This document shows positions 38,229 to 50,705 of a DNA stretch of 64,000 bases, piece after piece. Source of the stretch: Torymus aiolomorphi (Eukaryota; Arthropoda; Insecta; Hymenoptera; Torymidae); assembly GCA_036365515.1 (NCBI GenBank), contig CM070874.1, positions 95,638,942 to 95,702,941 on the forward strand, read 5' to 3'. The position numbers were made by a program, and so were the translations under genes. The notes under the pieces were generated by a model. That model did no database searches. It saw only the letters and a list, made by a program, of their open reading frames with translations, and was not told the origin of the DNA. Numbering within the stretch: the first letter of the stretch is position 1; each line of letters starts with the position of its first letter.

Positions 38229-40898
38229 TGCGCTCATAACTCTTTTATGTTAATGTAATATTGGTTTGTGTCAAAGTATATAAATTTTTCTTTGAAATAA
38301 AACAAAAACTGCAGGATACTTTTATTTAAAAATGTGTACATAAGGCTTTTAATCTAATTTTAAGTTCTCTTTGTCATGAATAAATTTGATACGAAGTAAA
38401 AATTGTGTTGGTGAACAATTATTAATATATATACACATACACCATAAATAAAAACAGAATAAAAAAATAAGTTTGATCAGCTTTAAGTAGACCAAATGAG
38501 AAAAAAAGCTCGGTCATTGAGTGGTTTAAGATATAAATTTTAGATATGCATGTGTACATATGCAGCATTATCCGCATGCAGCTGACAGGTGGTAGAAAAT
38601 ACCTGTCGCGCGGGTGTAGTCCCCCCTCGAGTTGTACGTACATCGTTGGGAGTAAAAGCATCAGCTTCAAAGACTTCCACGGGCGCGAGTTTGACGTACC
38701 TACCTGACGGTACAGAGTTGTTCATCGTTCTCACCCCTTCCCCCTTCCGCGGATTACACGATAGCCCCACGCTCCCACACAAAGAGTCGAAATCCGTTTA
38801 TCGAATTTACGCAGGAGAGTTTGCCGATTTGCTATGCGGCAGCACACAGAGGAACGTTTTACACGGGCGAAAAGCGATGCATTAATGCGTGGGCACGCGC
38901 AAACCGGTTCGGCGATTCGATTGTTATAATTCAGCGTAATGATCGGGAGGCGGTTTAATAGCGTTAGTTCCATGTGCGTCGGTGGAACGGCTTGTTGGAG
39001 ATTTTCGACGCCGTTCCGCTAAAATCACGTCAGTAGTATGTAGAGTATCGATATTATCCGACAGCTGGCATTATTGGGTTCGGTACTTTAAAAATCACTG
39101 CCAATTCACGTGGCTTCTTCAAACTGTTTTTAATTTCAATAATTCACATTCTTACACTAAAATTCATACATATTTTGTTTGTTTGTTAAATTATTATCTT
39201 AAATACAAGTAGTTAAAAAATGATTTATTATTGTATAAAAATATTTTTAAGTATTTTGAGTTATGCTTTCATTTCATTGGAGTATTTTGATATTTTATAT
39301 ACTATTGCTATGTACATGCATTTGAAGATATGATTTAAATTTTAAAATAGAAATATATTAAATTTTCTAAAATGAATAATGCATTCCTATAAGTTTCATA
39401 TGATAAATTATTATTTTCCATCAATTTATTACTTATCAAAATTTTAAGTCATTACAACTGTTTTTCTTTTGACAACCTTTGTGACAGTAGAAAATAGAAT
39501 TTTATAGCACTGTGTGATCTGAATCCGCACTTAAGTCACGCTTATCTGTGACTTAAGCAGCCCATTATTACACCGTGAAATAATGAATTTACTTAAGTCA
39601 CAGGCACGTAATTAACGCCAATTATCTACCGAAACTATTCTGAAATGTGATTTTACATGTAAGAATAAACAGAAAAAGAAGTAAGACTTCGCAAACAGTT
39701 GACAAACCACAAAAAATAAATAAAAATAATGATAATAATGCTTCTCTATATTATAGGTTAGTTTCATCTGCTATCGGATAGCAAACCGCGCGCTTTCTAA
39801 ATATACAATTTTAAACTGTATTAATTTTATTTTGTTATATTTCGTGTTCAATTGTCTACACGAGTCGGAAGTAAATTACACATAGGGTAAATAATCTACT
39901 TATGTATCAGTCCCGAACGGTATTTTTTACGACGAGCGCTGAAAAATCATATCAAAGTTGTAATTTTGAGATTAGAATCGTATAAAAGTTTTTCTCTTTG
40001 ATAAAATAAAGTATAGAAATGTTTCACTTTCATAAATTTTAAATATTGTGTATTAAATATTCTAGATTCAATAATAACAATATTTTATCTATGGAATTTT
40101 ATTATTTAAATGATTTTTTATTAATTTTTTTTAAAGCGGGAGACTACGCCCCTCCCCCCGCCCTTCCCCTTTCCGCCGCCCCACCCTTCTCATCTCAACT
40201 TCCGACTATTATTTATTATCTTAAATACAAAAGAACTATAAACAATTATAATTAAATAAAGGCAGCCCGCGCGTACATGGAGACAGTCCGCTCATCATAA
40301 AGGAAAACTGTAACGTGACAGTCAATACCGGTCAACGTGATCTACGCATATAATGCTTATTGTAAAAAATGTAAACATCAATATAATTTTAATAATTAAC
40401 TATGCATAGTGGCAGATTTATGTCACACGAGCTATAAAATAGTATACGACACGTATCGTAATGTACTATTTCGTAAAAATAATGCAGAAACATGTTTTAA
40501 TTCATTTTGAGTTTAAAGATGCTGTTATTTAAAATATCTTTACATAGGTTTTTTTAATACGAAAAAATACCTTTACCAATACTATTATTTTGTATAGCAG
40601 AATAATGACTGTACCGACAAAATTTTTTTTTCAAATTGTGGATATTTTTATACTTAAAATTTTACTACCAGAAATCAAGAAATTGATTTTATTGTAGAAC
40701 ATCAACAAATCGATCTAAACTCTAAACATACAACATTACTTTTGACTCCACATTAAAAAATACTATGAATATCACTATAAAAAAGCGCAAAAAATGAATT
40801 ACTGAAACTGAAAACTAAACATAAAACAAAACTGCATCAACAAAATAAAAATAGTATATTACATACCTAGGCCAGTAAAATAAGAAATGTCTCAGATT
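38229..40898. other. intronic, small CpG patch and dispersed repeat
   Basis: CpG-rich patch at 38580-38990. Short hairpin-forming ttaagtcac repeats at 39530-39605. A roughly 58-bp segment at 39913-39972 is shared with 43987-44045. C-rich stretch at 40148-40190. No exon recognised. Confidence 0.5.
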
Positions 40899-41317
40899 AT
40901 ATCGACACTCCCTACGAAAACTAGCACCTTTTCTGGCCTCCTCACGAAGACTAGTACAATTCGCGAGGTTGCCGCGAAAACTAGCATCATTCACGAGTTT
41001 GCACCGAATAATAGTACAATTCGTAAGATTGCGACGAAAAGTAGCACGATTTGCGAGTTTGCGACGAAAAGTAGCACGATTCGCGAGTTTCCGACGAAAA
41101 GTAAGACGATTCGCAAGCTTGCCGCGAAAACTAGTACTTCGCGTCACCGTGTTAATTTACATAAGAGGCAGTGGAATGTGCTAGTCTTCGCCGCAATCAA
41201 GCGGATCGGGCTAGTCTTCAACGAAAATCAATGGGGCGTGCTAGTCTTCGCGGTCAACGCTGAAATGGACTTCGTGGCAATCTGAATCGTGCTAGTTTTC
41301 GTAGGGAGCGTCGATAT
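40899..41317. mobile_element. MITE carrying a 30-bp minisatellite
   Basis: Inverted ends: ATATCGACACTCCCTACGAA on the left and the inverted TTCGTAGGGAGCGTCGATAT on the right. Inside, about seven copies of a 30-bp unit (gacgaaaagtagcacgattc then gcgagtttgc) run from about 40911 to 41130. Looser copies in the opposite orientation (gtgctagtcttcg) follow to 41300. Because the unit is 30 bp and stop-free, both strands stay open and read as 10-residue repeats, but I take this as repeat DNA, not protein. Confidence 0.85.
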
Positions 41318-41496
41318 GTAATTGTCGGCCGAGGCAAAGCGGAGGTTGCTCGACGGCGCCGGAAAGCGGTAACTTCGTTTCGCGCAACGGCCAGCAAGTT
41401 GACGCTTTCCGGCCGGAGGGCAGAAAAATGCATATACTTGATCGGGATCAGACAAAAAGAGCAAAAAGAATGAGTTTCGTTGCATTAAAATGGCTC

Positions 41497-41693
<197 letters not shown>

Positions 41694-41745
41694 ATGTGTT
41701 TTTAACAAAAAATAAATATTTTCTATTACAAAGCTTCCTCTGGAA

Positions 41746-42035
41746 TCCTTATTATAAATTGAGCGATCGAGATTCGTTCGATTTTCGAGCGTTTTTGCGA
41801 GGTATCTCGAAACCTCGAATCGATCTCGAAACTCGAAAGAAATTGAGAAACAGCGAGAGGGCGCGCGTAGCGCGCCAAATTAACGCTACTCCTTAATATA
41901 AATTGAGCGATCGAGATTCGTTCGGTTTTCGAACGTTTTTGCGAGGTATCTCGAAATCTCGAATCGTTCTCGAAACTCGAAAGAAATCAGGAAACAACTA
42001 AGAGAGGGCGCGCGTAGCGCGCCAAATTAACGCTA
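41746..42035. repeat. 144-bp direct tandem duplication
   Basis: ataaattgagcgatcgagat begins at 41754 and again at 41898. Both copies run through aactcgaaagaaat and ggcgcgcgtagcgcgccaaa to aacgcta. The cgcgcgtagcgcgcc segment is itself a small palindrome. Copies differ at several positions. No coding. Confidence 0.93.
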
Positions 42036-43491
42036 GTAAAGCAAAATTCATAAGGCTTCACCTAAGTGAATTAGATCCGATCATAATACAGGTAAACTTT
42101 TGTTTTAATATAAACAAGCCGACGAGCGATGATGGCGTCAGAGTGTCATCATAAAAATTTGATTTCTCGATAATTATTGCGTCAAGGATTTTTCGCAGTA
42201 CAAGTTCACATATTAAAAATGTTTTTATAAGATGCAATCTACGAGACTTAACATACTTATTGACCTCCTTTTTTATAGCCATTTATATAGATGAAACGGC
42301 CGTTACGATTCGATGCATTTATATTTATTAATCGCGTGAGCGAATTGTGCATAAAGTTAAAAATGTATTGTTAACGTTTTGCTGCATTCGATATCATTAT
42401 AAAATATCATTTTACACGTGGAAATTACATAAAAGTAATTCGATTTAAATCTCTCATGACAACATAAATACAAACTGCTATTTGCTTTGTTTCCGCAATC
42501 TGTTTCAATAAATCAAAAAGTTTCAATAAAAAGTATCGCACCGAGAATTCATGCTTAAACGTACATGCCAATATAAGATATCCTCGCGAGTGCTTCGTAT
42601 ATATTTTCGCAAAATCGCACCTGAGGGAAGAATTTCATGCGCACAAGCGCGCGCACGCGTTACAAAGATATGCGTCGCCAGCTCGGGGTATTTCGGTGTA
42701 TTAAGGGTGACAGTTGAAAACTTCGAAACTAGGCTTAGCCGAGCGAGAGCGTGTTATAATGCGAGGCAAACATGCAAGGTGAATATAAAAAGAACTAGTT
42801 CAAAGTCCTTTGAAAACTTTCCCGAGGTGATGCTCGGTGTAATGGACAAATGTTAAAATAATACAGCTAAGAGAAAGGAAGTCGAATATTTGTACTTCTG
42901 TTATAATCATCGAATAATTTGTTACGCTTCTCTTAACCATAAAACAATTTATGCTTCGAGAATCATCGGTTAAGAAATTTCCAATTTTTTATAAATTTAA
43001 TAGTGATTCGCATGGCAAGCAGATGAATTTTTCAATTCAATTCAAATGAATTTAGCTTAATTATACAGTGTCCTGACTCAGCATTTAATTGAATTTCACT
43101 TATACCGTAAAAGCGTAATTTAAAAATCTGAAAGAAAAAAGGCTGAACAAACAATTTTTTTTCTTCAAAATTTTTTACAGAAGCCTTTACAAAAGTTTTT
43201 ACACTACACTTACGATCTAAAAAGTAACTTTAAAAATAAGTTTAATGATGTATAACACTTGTTTGAATTAGTTAAATTGAAAATGTCAAAAAATACAGAT
43301 CTTATAACGATAATTTCATAGAATTTGTTAAATAGTTAACATTTCTTTCTAAAATCGAAAATTTACTAAATAAAATATATATCGTAGCAAGTGTCACGGA
43401 GGTTTCCGTCGGCGTTGGACATAACGTGGAAGACGAGAAACAATGCATTCAGTATAAACATAACTAGCTCGCGATGTACTCGTCGTAGCAT
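42036..43491. other. intronic AT-rich, nothing recognised
   Basis: AT-rich sequence with a small CpG patch near 42540-42720; no exon or foldback. Confidence 0.5.
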
Positions 43492-43562
43492 CGAGACGGT
43501 AGCTCAGTGGTAGAGCCCGAGATTAGAGACTTCGGATCCATCAGTTCGCGTCCCTCTCGTCG
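43492..43562 (+). pseudogene. tRNA-like sequence (degenerate)
   Basis: The internal A box and D arm are nearly perfect (TAGCTCAGTGGTAGAGC), and a B-box-like CAGTTCGCGTCCC follows at tRNA spacing. The anticodon stem (CCGAG/TTCGG) encloses an oversized loop and the T stem does not pair, so it is not a working tRNA. Likely a tRNA pseudogene or the head of a tRNA-derived SINE. Confidence 0.6.
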
Positions 43563-43617
43563 TACATTTTTTCACTTTACTTCATTTATTTCTCACATAT
43601 ACGTAACACAAGTAAAG

Positions 43618-44235
43618 CCCTGGTGGAAACTGACTTTATTATTTGCCTAATAAATAGCTAGTTTTAGTGGGGTATAGCCAAAAACTTGTTGGTTTTTCCA
43701 ACATTATTCGACCATTTAATAGATTGAAAATAGAAAGACTTTTTTTAAAGATTTACACAAGCTTGTTCTTAACTATTTCAAAGGTATTAAAATTCGAGAG
43801 AAATAGAAACTATTCGTCAGTTTTTTTTAGTTAGAAAATGGCTAGTAAAAGACTTGTTCTTATGACGAAGAGAGACAGAATCTAATAGAAAAATATGGGT
43901 TTCAGTTAATATCTAAGAAAGAAGTGCTGTAATAGTACATTTCGATACTGGTGCGGAAGGTGATGATTTACTTCCGCACTTGTTTTGAACGGTATTTTAT
44001 ACCACGAGCGCCGAAAAATCATACCAAAGTTGTGATTTTGAAGAGTGGTATAAATGATTTTTTAGTCTGCGTTTATTATTTACATTTTTGTAAGCTTTTT
44101 ATTTGGAATGCTCTTAAATGTAACGTTAAGTCATACTAGGGGAAAAAGCGTTTCAACATGGCCATTAACTAGCCATTTATTCTAGCTATTTACTGATTTT
44201 CGGTCCATTTCGTAATAGACAAATTTCTACCAGGG
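43618..44235. mobile_element. CCCTGG-ended foldback element
   Basis: Ends CCCTGGTGGAAACTGAC and the inverted GACAAATTTCTACCAGGG, with further matching aaatagctag segments near both ends. Contains a hairpin (gtgcggaag / cttccgcac at 43953-43981) and a roughly 58-bp segment shared with 39913-39972. No coding. Confidence 0.7.
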
Positions 44236-44597
44236 AGCTCACACTTTATATTTGATGAAAAAGAAATTAAAATGGAGATTCTTACATTGTATTTTTTGCT
44301 ATTCTAATTCAGTTTTTTGTTTTTCAGAACGATTTCTATTTCATTTTAGTCAGAGTAAGTTAGAATCGGAGAAGAGGAACATTTGAAAATAAAAAAGATG
44401 CAAAAAAAATAGTAAGGCGTTGGTAACATATTTATTGACACTACTCTATTTTCGTATCTATTTCATTTTCATCAATTATTTTTGTTATTCACTATTCGCT
44501 TGAATAACATTTCATCGAAGTCCTTAAGAAAAATTTTAAATTGAATTAGAACAACGAAAAATGCGATGAATGTTCCTGTAATGGCTCCGATGTCCCC

Positions 44598-44981
44598 TAA
44601 GGGGGTGCCATAGTCTTACCGTTACCGACCGAGAAATTCACACAGTTTCAAGCTGATTAAAAATAAAATACGTAAAATCACAAAAAAACAAGAGAACACT
44701 TCGCTGCGGTTTTGAACATTCTATCACCTAGTAAAAGTTTGAAGTCGAAATATTAAGTGGTTTTTGCAAAAACTTTGAACAAAACAAAATTCGGTTTCGT
44801 TCAAAGTTTTTGCAAAAACAACTTGATATTTCGACTCCAAACTTTTACTGGATGATAGAACGTTCAAAACCGCAGCGAAGTGTTCTCTTGATTTTTTGTG
44901 ATTCGACGTATTTTATTTTTAATCAACTTGAAACTGTGTGAATTGCTCGGTCGGTAATGGTAGGACTATGGAACCCCGTTA
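44598..44981. mobile_element. 384-bp palindromic MITE, TA ends
   Basis: TAAGGGGGTGCCATAGTC on the left matches the inverted GACTATGGAACCCCGTTA on the right. The arms pair almost fully (gagaacacttcgctgcggtt with aaccgcagcgaagtgttctc) around a loop near 44785. The transcript would form an almost perfect hairpin. Confidence 0.94.
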
Positions 44982-45669
44982 AAAAGGTGAATATGTAAAA
45001 GAAATTAATATAAATAAAAGAATATCGATTTATATATTGAACAAAAAGTAACAAAATTACGTTCCAGAAGTAAAAAAAGTGTCATCATTATTTCACCTTC
45101 AAACTTTGTAGAACGGTGCATTACCATACTGCTCAGGGAATCTAAATTTGTTCAAGACTTAAATCGATATATTTTTTTTTAAATTAATTCTTTTTATATG
45201 TTCAGCCGATAAAACAGTGTTAGCATGAGTAAAATCTAGTACGACACCCCTTTAATCTGTATTGATATTTTACTGTTACTTTTTTTCGAAAATATTCGTA
45301 TAGATTCGTATTTATATATCTACTGAAATATATTATGTCAAAAACAATTATATAGGAGGATCCAAATCTTGTTTAACTACAACCTCGTTTGGCCAAAAAT
45401 ATTAAAAATACGAAATATTTATCGTGCATATTCTACTACCTAAATTCAAACTGTAAGCACTTGTAGCATCACATTTGGATTCTATCTACACAACGACATT
45501 TATTTTTAATTAAAACTATGCTTAGTATTTGATGTAATAACGATATACATTAGTTTACTTTCCTATGTTATTGAATGAATTAAGTATAATATTTGTATGA
45601 AGTAATCTTTTTGATTTATTTTATATCATCCTCCCTTTTTTTCTTTTACTTGTAGGGAAGATTCTATAT

Positions 45670-45748
45670 AACACACGGAAAACATGATTGATTATGGTAA
45701 CCAATCAGTTGGTTTTATACCGTAACCAATCTTTTTTTTTCCGTGTAT
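45670..45748. mobile_element. tiny inverted-repeat element, about 79 bp
   Basis: ACACACGGAAAA on the left and TTTTTCCGTGTAT on the right, with inner copies of attgattatggtaacc and its inverted relative (accgtaaccaatc). It could be a very short MITE or a MITE remnant. Confidence 0.55.
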
Positions 45749-46220
45749 AACCTCATTTTTACCAAAAGAATATACCACTCTAATAAATAATTGTCAATTT
45801 ATGTGCTTATAAGAGTAAAATACTAAAAGCAGCAAGTGAAGGAGAACAGGAGAGCATGCTGAGGTAGAGTTACCACGCACGCCCACGTTGTCGTAGGATT
45901 GCTCGAGGTCGAGAACATTGTAACATTGGTTGGGGTCTCCCCTCTACTTAGACATACTCTCCTGATATCACACCTGCTGTGTCGCTTCGAAAATCGTCTA
46001 CTGCATCCCCACCATTGTACGCGCTTCTTATACACACACACATATATGCGTAACATCTTTATAAATACGACGAAAAATCTGAATCGTAAGCAGTGACGAA
46101 CGGATCACTTTCCGTAAAAGAATTTTGACAATACGTTTTAAATGTAAGTTTTATTTATTAATGCGAAATTAAGTTATTGTGGAATTGTAAAAAATAATTG
46201 TATATTTGTTGTATTTAGAA

Positions 46221-46258
46221 CCTGAAGAGGGACGTAATAAAATGTCCGAAACGTTGTA
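46221..46258 (+). ncRNA. hammerhead-ribozyme-like motif 2
   Basis: CTGAAGA (46222-46228) is followed by one extra G, a 4-bp stem GGAC/GTCC (46230-46233 with 46244-46247) around a 10-nt loop, then GAA and ACGTTG. The layout, including the unpaired G before stem II and GAAACGT after it, is the same as motif 1 at 54-92 although the stems differ, which argues for conserved structure. It is probably the relic of a Penelope-like element; no reverse transcriptase or GIY-YIG sequence was recognised next to it. Confidence 0.5.
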
Positions 46259-47205
46259 ATTAATTGTTTTACTTATAAAAAAACACCTTGGTAGTACGGC
46301 CATTAGCTACAAATTCTATAACTATACCAAAACCTACCATTGGTTACATTTAACCAAACCTCATTTTTAATTAAATAAGTAATATTATTCTAAAACGTAC
46401 GATAATTTTGAAAACATCCAAACGAATGTATAGGTTTCTATTGAAAGTAAAACATTGCTTGGTAATGCGATGCTTGTTAGTTTAGTAAAATCCTTAACTA
46501 ACTGCAATGATACAAGAAATGCATTAGTATAGTATTTTAAGATTAATGAATTTTCGATTAGGAAAAAATAAAAAATTATATATCAAATGAAATAAGTGAA
46601 TTACCAATGGCTTCTAATATATATAGTTAAATACCATAAACAAGGTCCGTATACTATATATTTATCGAAAAATTTGATATTCTTCGCAAGTCTTTCGTTC
46701 AACCATATTTCTTCTTTCTGCTTTTAAAGGAATTGTAAAATACCACGAGGTAAATGCTTTACACAACTGCACTTTCGCGACGTGGTATTTTACTTACCCT
46801 TAAAGTATTATGATTTCGCAATGTAAATTTGCTTAATTAAATGATTGAAATCTTTCTTGAAATATTTTCCACGTAAATCTCTTCTCAACAGAGAGGCTAC
46901 ATAGGTGGAGACAAATGATTGTTTGAAACGCTGGAAATAAAAAGTATTTTTCTTTGATAATGAGACATTTGATAAAAATTAAAAATTTCCAGTAACAGTG
47001 TAGAATATAATTAATTTTGAACAATAGTTTTCGTTTGTATTAACTTTTGACAATCAGCAATTGCTCACCTATGCCACGTGCAAAGTATTTTTCTTTCCTC
47101 CGTCAAAACACTTTGAAAACCTGAAATAAAAAACGATCCACGAGTACGAAAGAACGGCCGACTAACAGTCGACCTCTGTGTCGCTTTTCTCTGTCCTGTC
47201 TGTAG

Positions 47206-47394
47206 CTTCGACGTCGAGAATGGCGCCTCGGCGTTGGACGGCGCCGCCGGCGGAGGAGGCGGCACCTCTCCCAGCACCGGCCTCGTCCTACAGGCGATGC
47301 CTCAGCGCCGCGAGAGCTTCCTCTACCGCAGCGACAGCGACTTCGAGATGTCCCCGAAATCGATGTCCCGCAATAGCTCGATCGCTAGCGAAAG
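47206..47394 (+). CDS. dnc: dunce / PDE4 UCR1 first exon
   Basis: This 189-nt exon lies between a tgtcctgtctgtag acceptor and an AAAG|GTAAGA donor. It reads [12 protein letters not shown], a Gly-rich linker, [12 protein letters not shown], then [20 protein letters not shown] and [10 protein letters not shown]. This is the start of upstream conserved region 1 (UCR1) of PDE4, nearly identical between insect dunce and vertebrate PDE4A-D long forms. RRES is the conserved protein kinase A site: phosphorylation of this Ser activates long PDE4 isoforms, a negative feedback on cAMP (established knowledge). The first base completes a split codon. The last two bases (AG) need a G from the next exon to give Arg. 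UCR1 normally continues with HGEDLIVTPFAQ, which is not in this exon. This exon makes the gene identification secure. Confidence 0.96.
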
Positions 47395-49939
47395 GTAAGA
47401 GTCCCGATTGCGCATTACCTTATAATGGTCGGAGGGGTAGAGCCGCTCCCCCGAGCGTACGTATATATACGCAAAGCTGCTCGACCGCTTGCGTTTGAAT
47501 TTCAGATTGACGGGTTAATACGGCCCGGATTTTTCACACGAGCGGGATGGCGTGAAAGCTTGATTAACGCGAGTAAACAAAGAAAGAGCGAGCTGATCAC
47601 TCGCGTGCGTCCGGGCTAAAGGTTTTCATTTCTGTTTTCATTTGCATAGAAGCGTTCGGTTCCACGGGGTTAATGTATTCTGTTGTTTTTGCGTATAAAT
47701 AGAGTACGAGGTATGTTAAAAGAACATTTAACGTTGTATAATGCTATAATAGTAAGCCGAAAATGTTACTACAAAAATTTATTTTTATATAATAATTCAA
47801 GACTGTCATTCTTAATTTATTAGACTATGAAACTCCAACTTTAAATAACGGCTTTCTTCTAACGTACTTTTATCTACTATTTGTTCTACGTAAGTGTTTC
47901 ACATCACTTTCTAACTGGTTTTAAAAACTATTAAAAAAGTTTCTTCGTTCTTTCAGATCATTTTTTCCTTAGTTCATAAGAGTTAGAAAGTTTTAAAATA
48001 ATAATGAGCCATTCATATTCCAAAGTAAAAATGTATTGGTAAAAAAATATGCCTTTCGGAAAAAAAATTTTAATTACAAAGTGGATTTTTGTAGTTTTTG
48101 ATAAAGAATAATTATACTAGAGGTTGGTTATGAAACAGTAGCTGTTGTTAAAATCGTGAAAATTCTGAAAACAAATTAACAAGAAATTACGAAAATAGAA
48201 ATTGGGAAAATTTGATGAAATTGATAACTTTCTCCGGTACGCTGTGCCTTTGAAAATATTAATTAAAGCTGGTCGAGCGGCTTTGACACATACGTTTTTC
48301 GTCATTATTTTATAATCACTATTTTCGCCACTCTCTCGTATGTGGCCTTCATTTTCGCCTCCATAAAAATGAAAATTTCAGCTGCAAAAATACAGAGAAA
48401 ACGAGGCGTGATATCGAATAAGAGAGAACGAGCGGCAGATAAAAAATAAAAAGAAAATTTATTATTTGCCGTCTCTCGAAAAATCAACCGAGGAAAATGA
48501 AGCTGCGCACGCACTTCAATTCGAGAGATCCGCAGCGGAATATACCAAGCAAGGGGCACTGTGCAATTGCAAACACGATGCAGGACGTGTTTTTTGCGCT
48601 TGTGCGCTTCGCTGAAAATATCGCGGTGTATTTTTCATTCTCATTGCTCGTGGCTTCCATGTCCGTGCGCACGGCAAAAAAAAAATTGTATAGCTACGAC
48701 AATAACGAGCATGACGAAGTATTATAGCGATACGAGCGAAATACTTCAACGAACGCAGCACTCCACGAGTGTTGGCTAATGTTGATTTTGAAAAAGCTCA
48801 ATCTCTTATTCTTTTCATTATTTTGCAAATAGAGAAATTCTAAGCTAAATGAAAATAACCGTGGTATAGCAGTAAAACTAAATCTAGCTATTGATTCTGG
48901 CTCTTCTAGCTTATTCAGTTGAAAAACAATGGGTATTTCGTTATAAATCGTTTTAAAAGAATGGTTATTTACTAGTTAACCTTGGTTATTCGTGAGAGCT
49001 GATAACAAAGAGAAGGTTACAAATAAAATGAGTTAAAAATATGAAATTTCCTTGTTCAATGTTGAAATTGATAGAACATAAAGTCGTGGTAATAGAGAGG
49101 AGAGGGTAACGCGATACAGGACGGTGGAAAACAGTTCCGCATTTTATCCGGCGCGAAATTCATCAAAATTCAATGTGCACCGCCTTCACACCGTTGTTTT
49201 CCAAAAGAGAATTTACGCTAAAATTGCTCGCGCAAGCCTCAAATTTTTTACGCGCTCACACTCGTATGAATATTAGATTTCACGATCATATCCGTACGCC
49301 GACGAAATCACGCGACATATATATATATATATATATGTATCTACACAGCAAATATGTTATACGTTAAAATATTCGCGCATACGTGCATACTTGTTAATTT
49401 CGTTGAATTTTTATTTCGGAATTTTTGTTAAATATTTATGGAATAAAAATAGAATGTGACGATTCAAGTATTCGGAACGTGACAACAAAAAATGAGTGCG
49501 AATGCGAACTGCAAAAGAATGGAATTATCTCTGGACAAAGCTCAGTCTGAAAAGCATTATATTTGCCTTGTGAATTTGTCTATTCTTTCTTCTCCTATAT
49601 GAAAACTTGTGTACTTTCGTGTGCGTATCGTCTTGAATATGAAGAATCTTGTATCGTCTTGTAATATGGAAAGATATCTTGTTATCGGCTGAATACGAAG
49701 GAACGTTTTTATTTGCTCTCTATCGATTGTACACTCTAAAGCCTATGTTAACGAGGAAAAGCTTATTATGCTATTGCATAAGACTATGATTATTTTCGTC
49801 GATATTATATATTTTTTGTTTTTATTTTCTTTGACCGGAGAGGAAAGTTTATTGGAAATTGGAGATTTCTCGTAACATCGTTTCAGCGCAATCTTTTAAT
49901 ATGATAACTACTGCACGCAATTTCTCTCGGCTATGTATA

Positions 49940-50705
49940 CACTGAGAAAACTGTCGTAGGAAAATTTACTGAAAAACTAACAAAAATTACTATATTTGAT
50001 AGCAACGCGGGGATATAAGCAAATTATAAAAAATTTTGCTATAGTTCAGGAATATTTACAAGGTATCTTAATAATTTTTACTACTACACATAGCAAAAAG
50101 TGCCCTCTACATGTAGTACTTATTGCGTGCACGCCGGGAGCACGTGTCTGATTGAGGTTATGTTTCTCCCGCAATTTGAGATTATCTTCCTTTTAAGTTA
50201 TCAAAAACATCGACAATATCGATTCAGTTGTTTTATTTTTACGTTGTGCAGGTGAGCTATGAGTTATTTCTTTATATTATCATAGTTATTTATTGCTATC
50301 AAATAATCATCAAAGTTCTCTCGTAAGGGAAGGTAGCCAATGTATCAGTTCCAAAATTTTGTACTCAAGAAGCTCACGTGGGTAAGAGGTTAGCGCGTCT
50401 GCCTAGCGTGCGGAGGGTCCAGGGTTCGAATACACAACCACCGTAAAAAAAAAATTTTTATTTCCTTATTTATTTCTTGTATAGCTAAATTTAATTAATA
50501 ATATATTAAATATTGTATAAATATTAGGTATCCTATAGATATAAAATCATAAAAATCAATTTTTTTTAAGTTTAAGCTTGGCTACAAAAATTACTATATT
50601 AGTTAGCAAAAGTACCTAAATTTCCATGATATCCCATCGTTGCTATAAAAAATAGTAATTTTTATTAGCTTTTCAGTAAATTTTCCTACGACAGTTTTCT
50701 CAGTG
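49940..50705. mobile_element. CACTG-ended element, TA-flanked, with tRNA-like cargo
   Basis: Starts CACTGAGAAAACTGTCGTAG and ends with the inverted CTACGACAGTTTTCTCAGTG, with TA at 49938-49939 and 50706-50707. The terminal 90 bp or so pair (including agtaaattttcctacg). The centre is not palindromic and holds a tRNA-like sequence at about 50372-50443. A shorter relative is at 8391-8662. Confidence 0.9.
50372..50443 (+). pseudogene. tRNA-like sequence, apparent Ala (AGC) anticodon arm
   Basis: A-box-like GTTAGCGCGTCTG, an anticodon arm TCTGC-CTAGCGT-GCGGA that pairs with AGC in the anticodon position, and a B box GGGTTCGAATAC. The acceptor stem is weak and an A-run follows (ccgtaaaaaaaaa), which fits a tRNA-derived SINE or retro-pseudogene inserted in the surrounding DNA element. 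Function as a tRNA is unlikely. Confidence 0.65.

Larger units (their letters stand above)
44982..47205. other. intronic, 3' end of the 18.8-kb intron
   Basis: Apart from the tiny inverted repeat at 45670 and the hammerhead-like motif at 46221, AT-rich with nothing recognised. 47191-47205 is the pyrimidine tract and AG of the UCR1 acceptor. Confidence 0.6.

Noticed and set aside
40911..41130. CRISPR-like array
   Set aside because: Repeats of 30 bp are contiguous with no spacers, diverged, and in an animal genome.
40815..41285. Repeat proteins with 10-residue periodicity on both strands
   Set aside because: The period comes from a 30-bp DNA minisatellite inside a MITE. Both strands being open argues against real coding.
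45823..46096. Penelope-like reverse transcriptase or endonuclease next to the hammerhead motif
   Set aside because: None of the six frames shows RT or GIY-YIG motifs by eye, so only the motif itself is reported.
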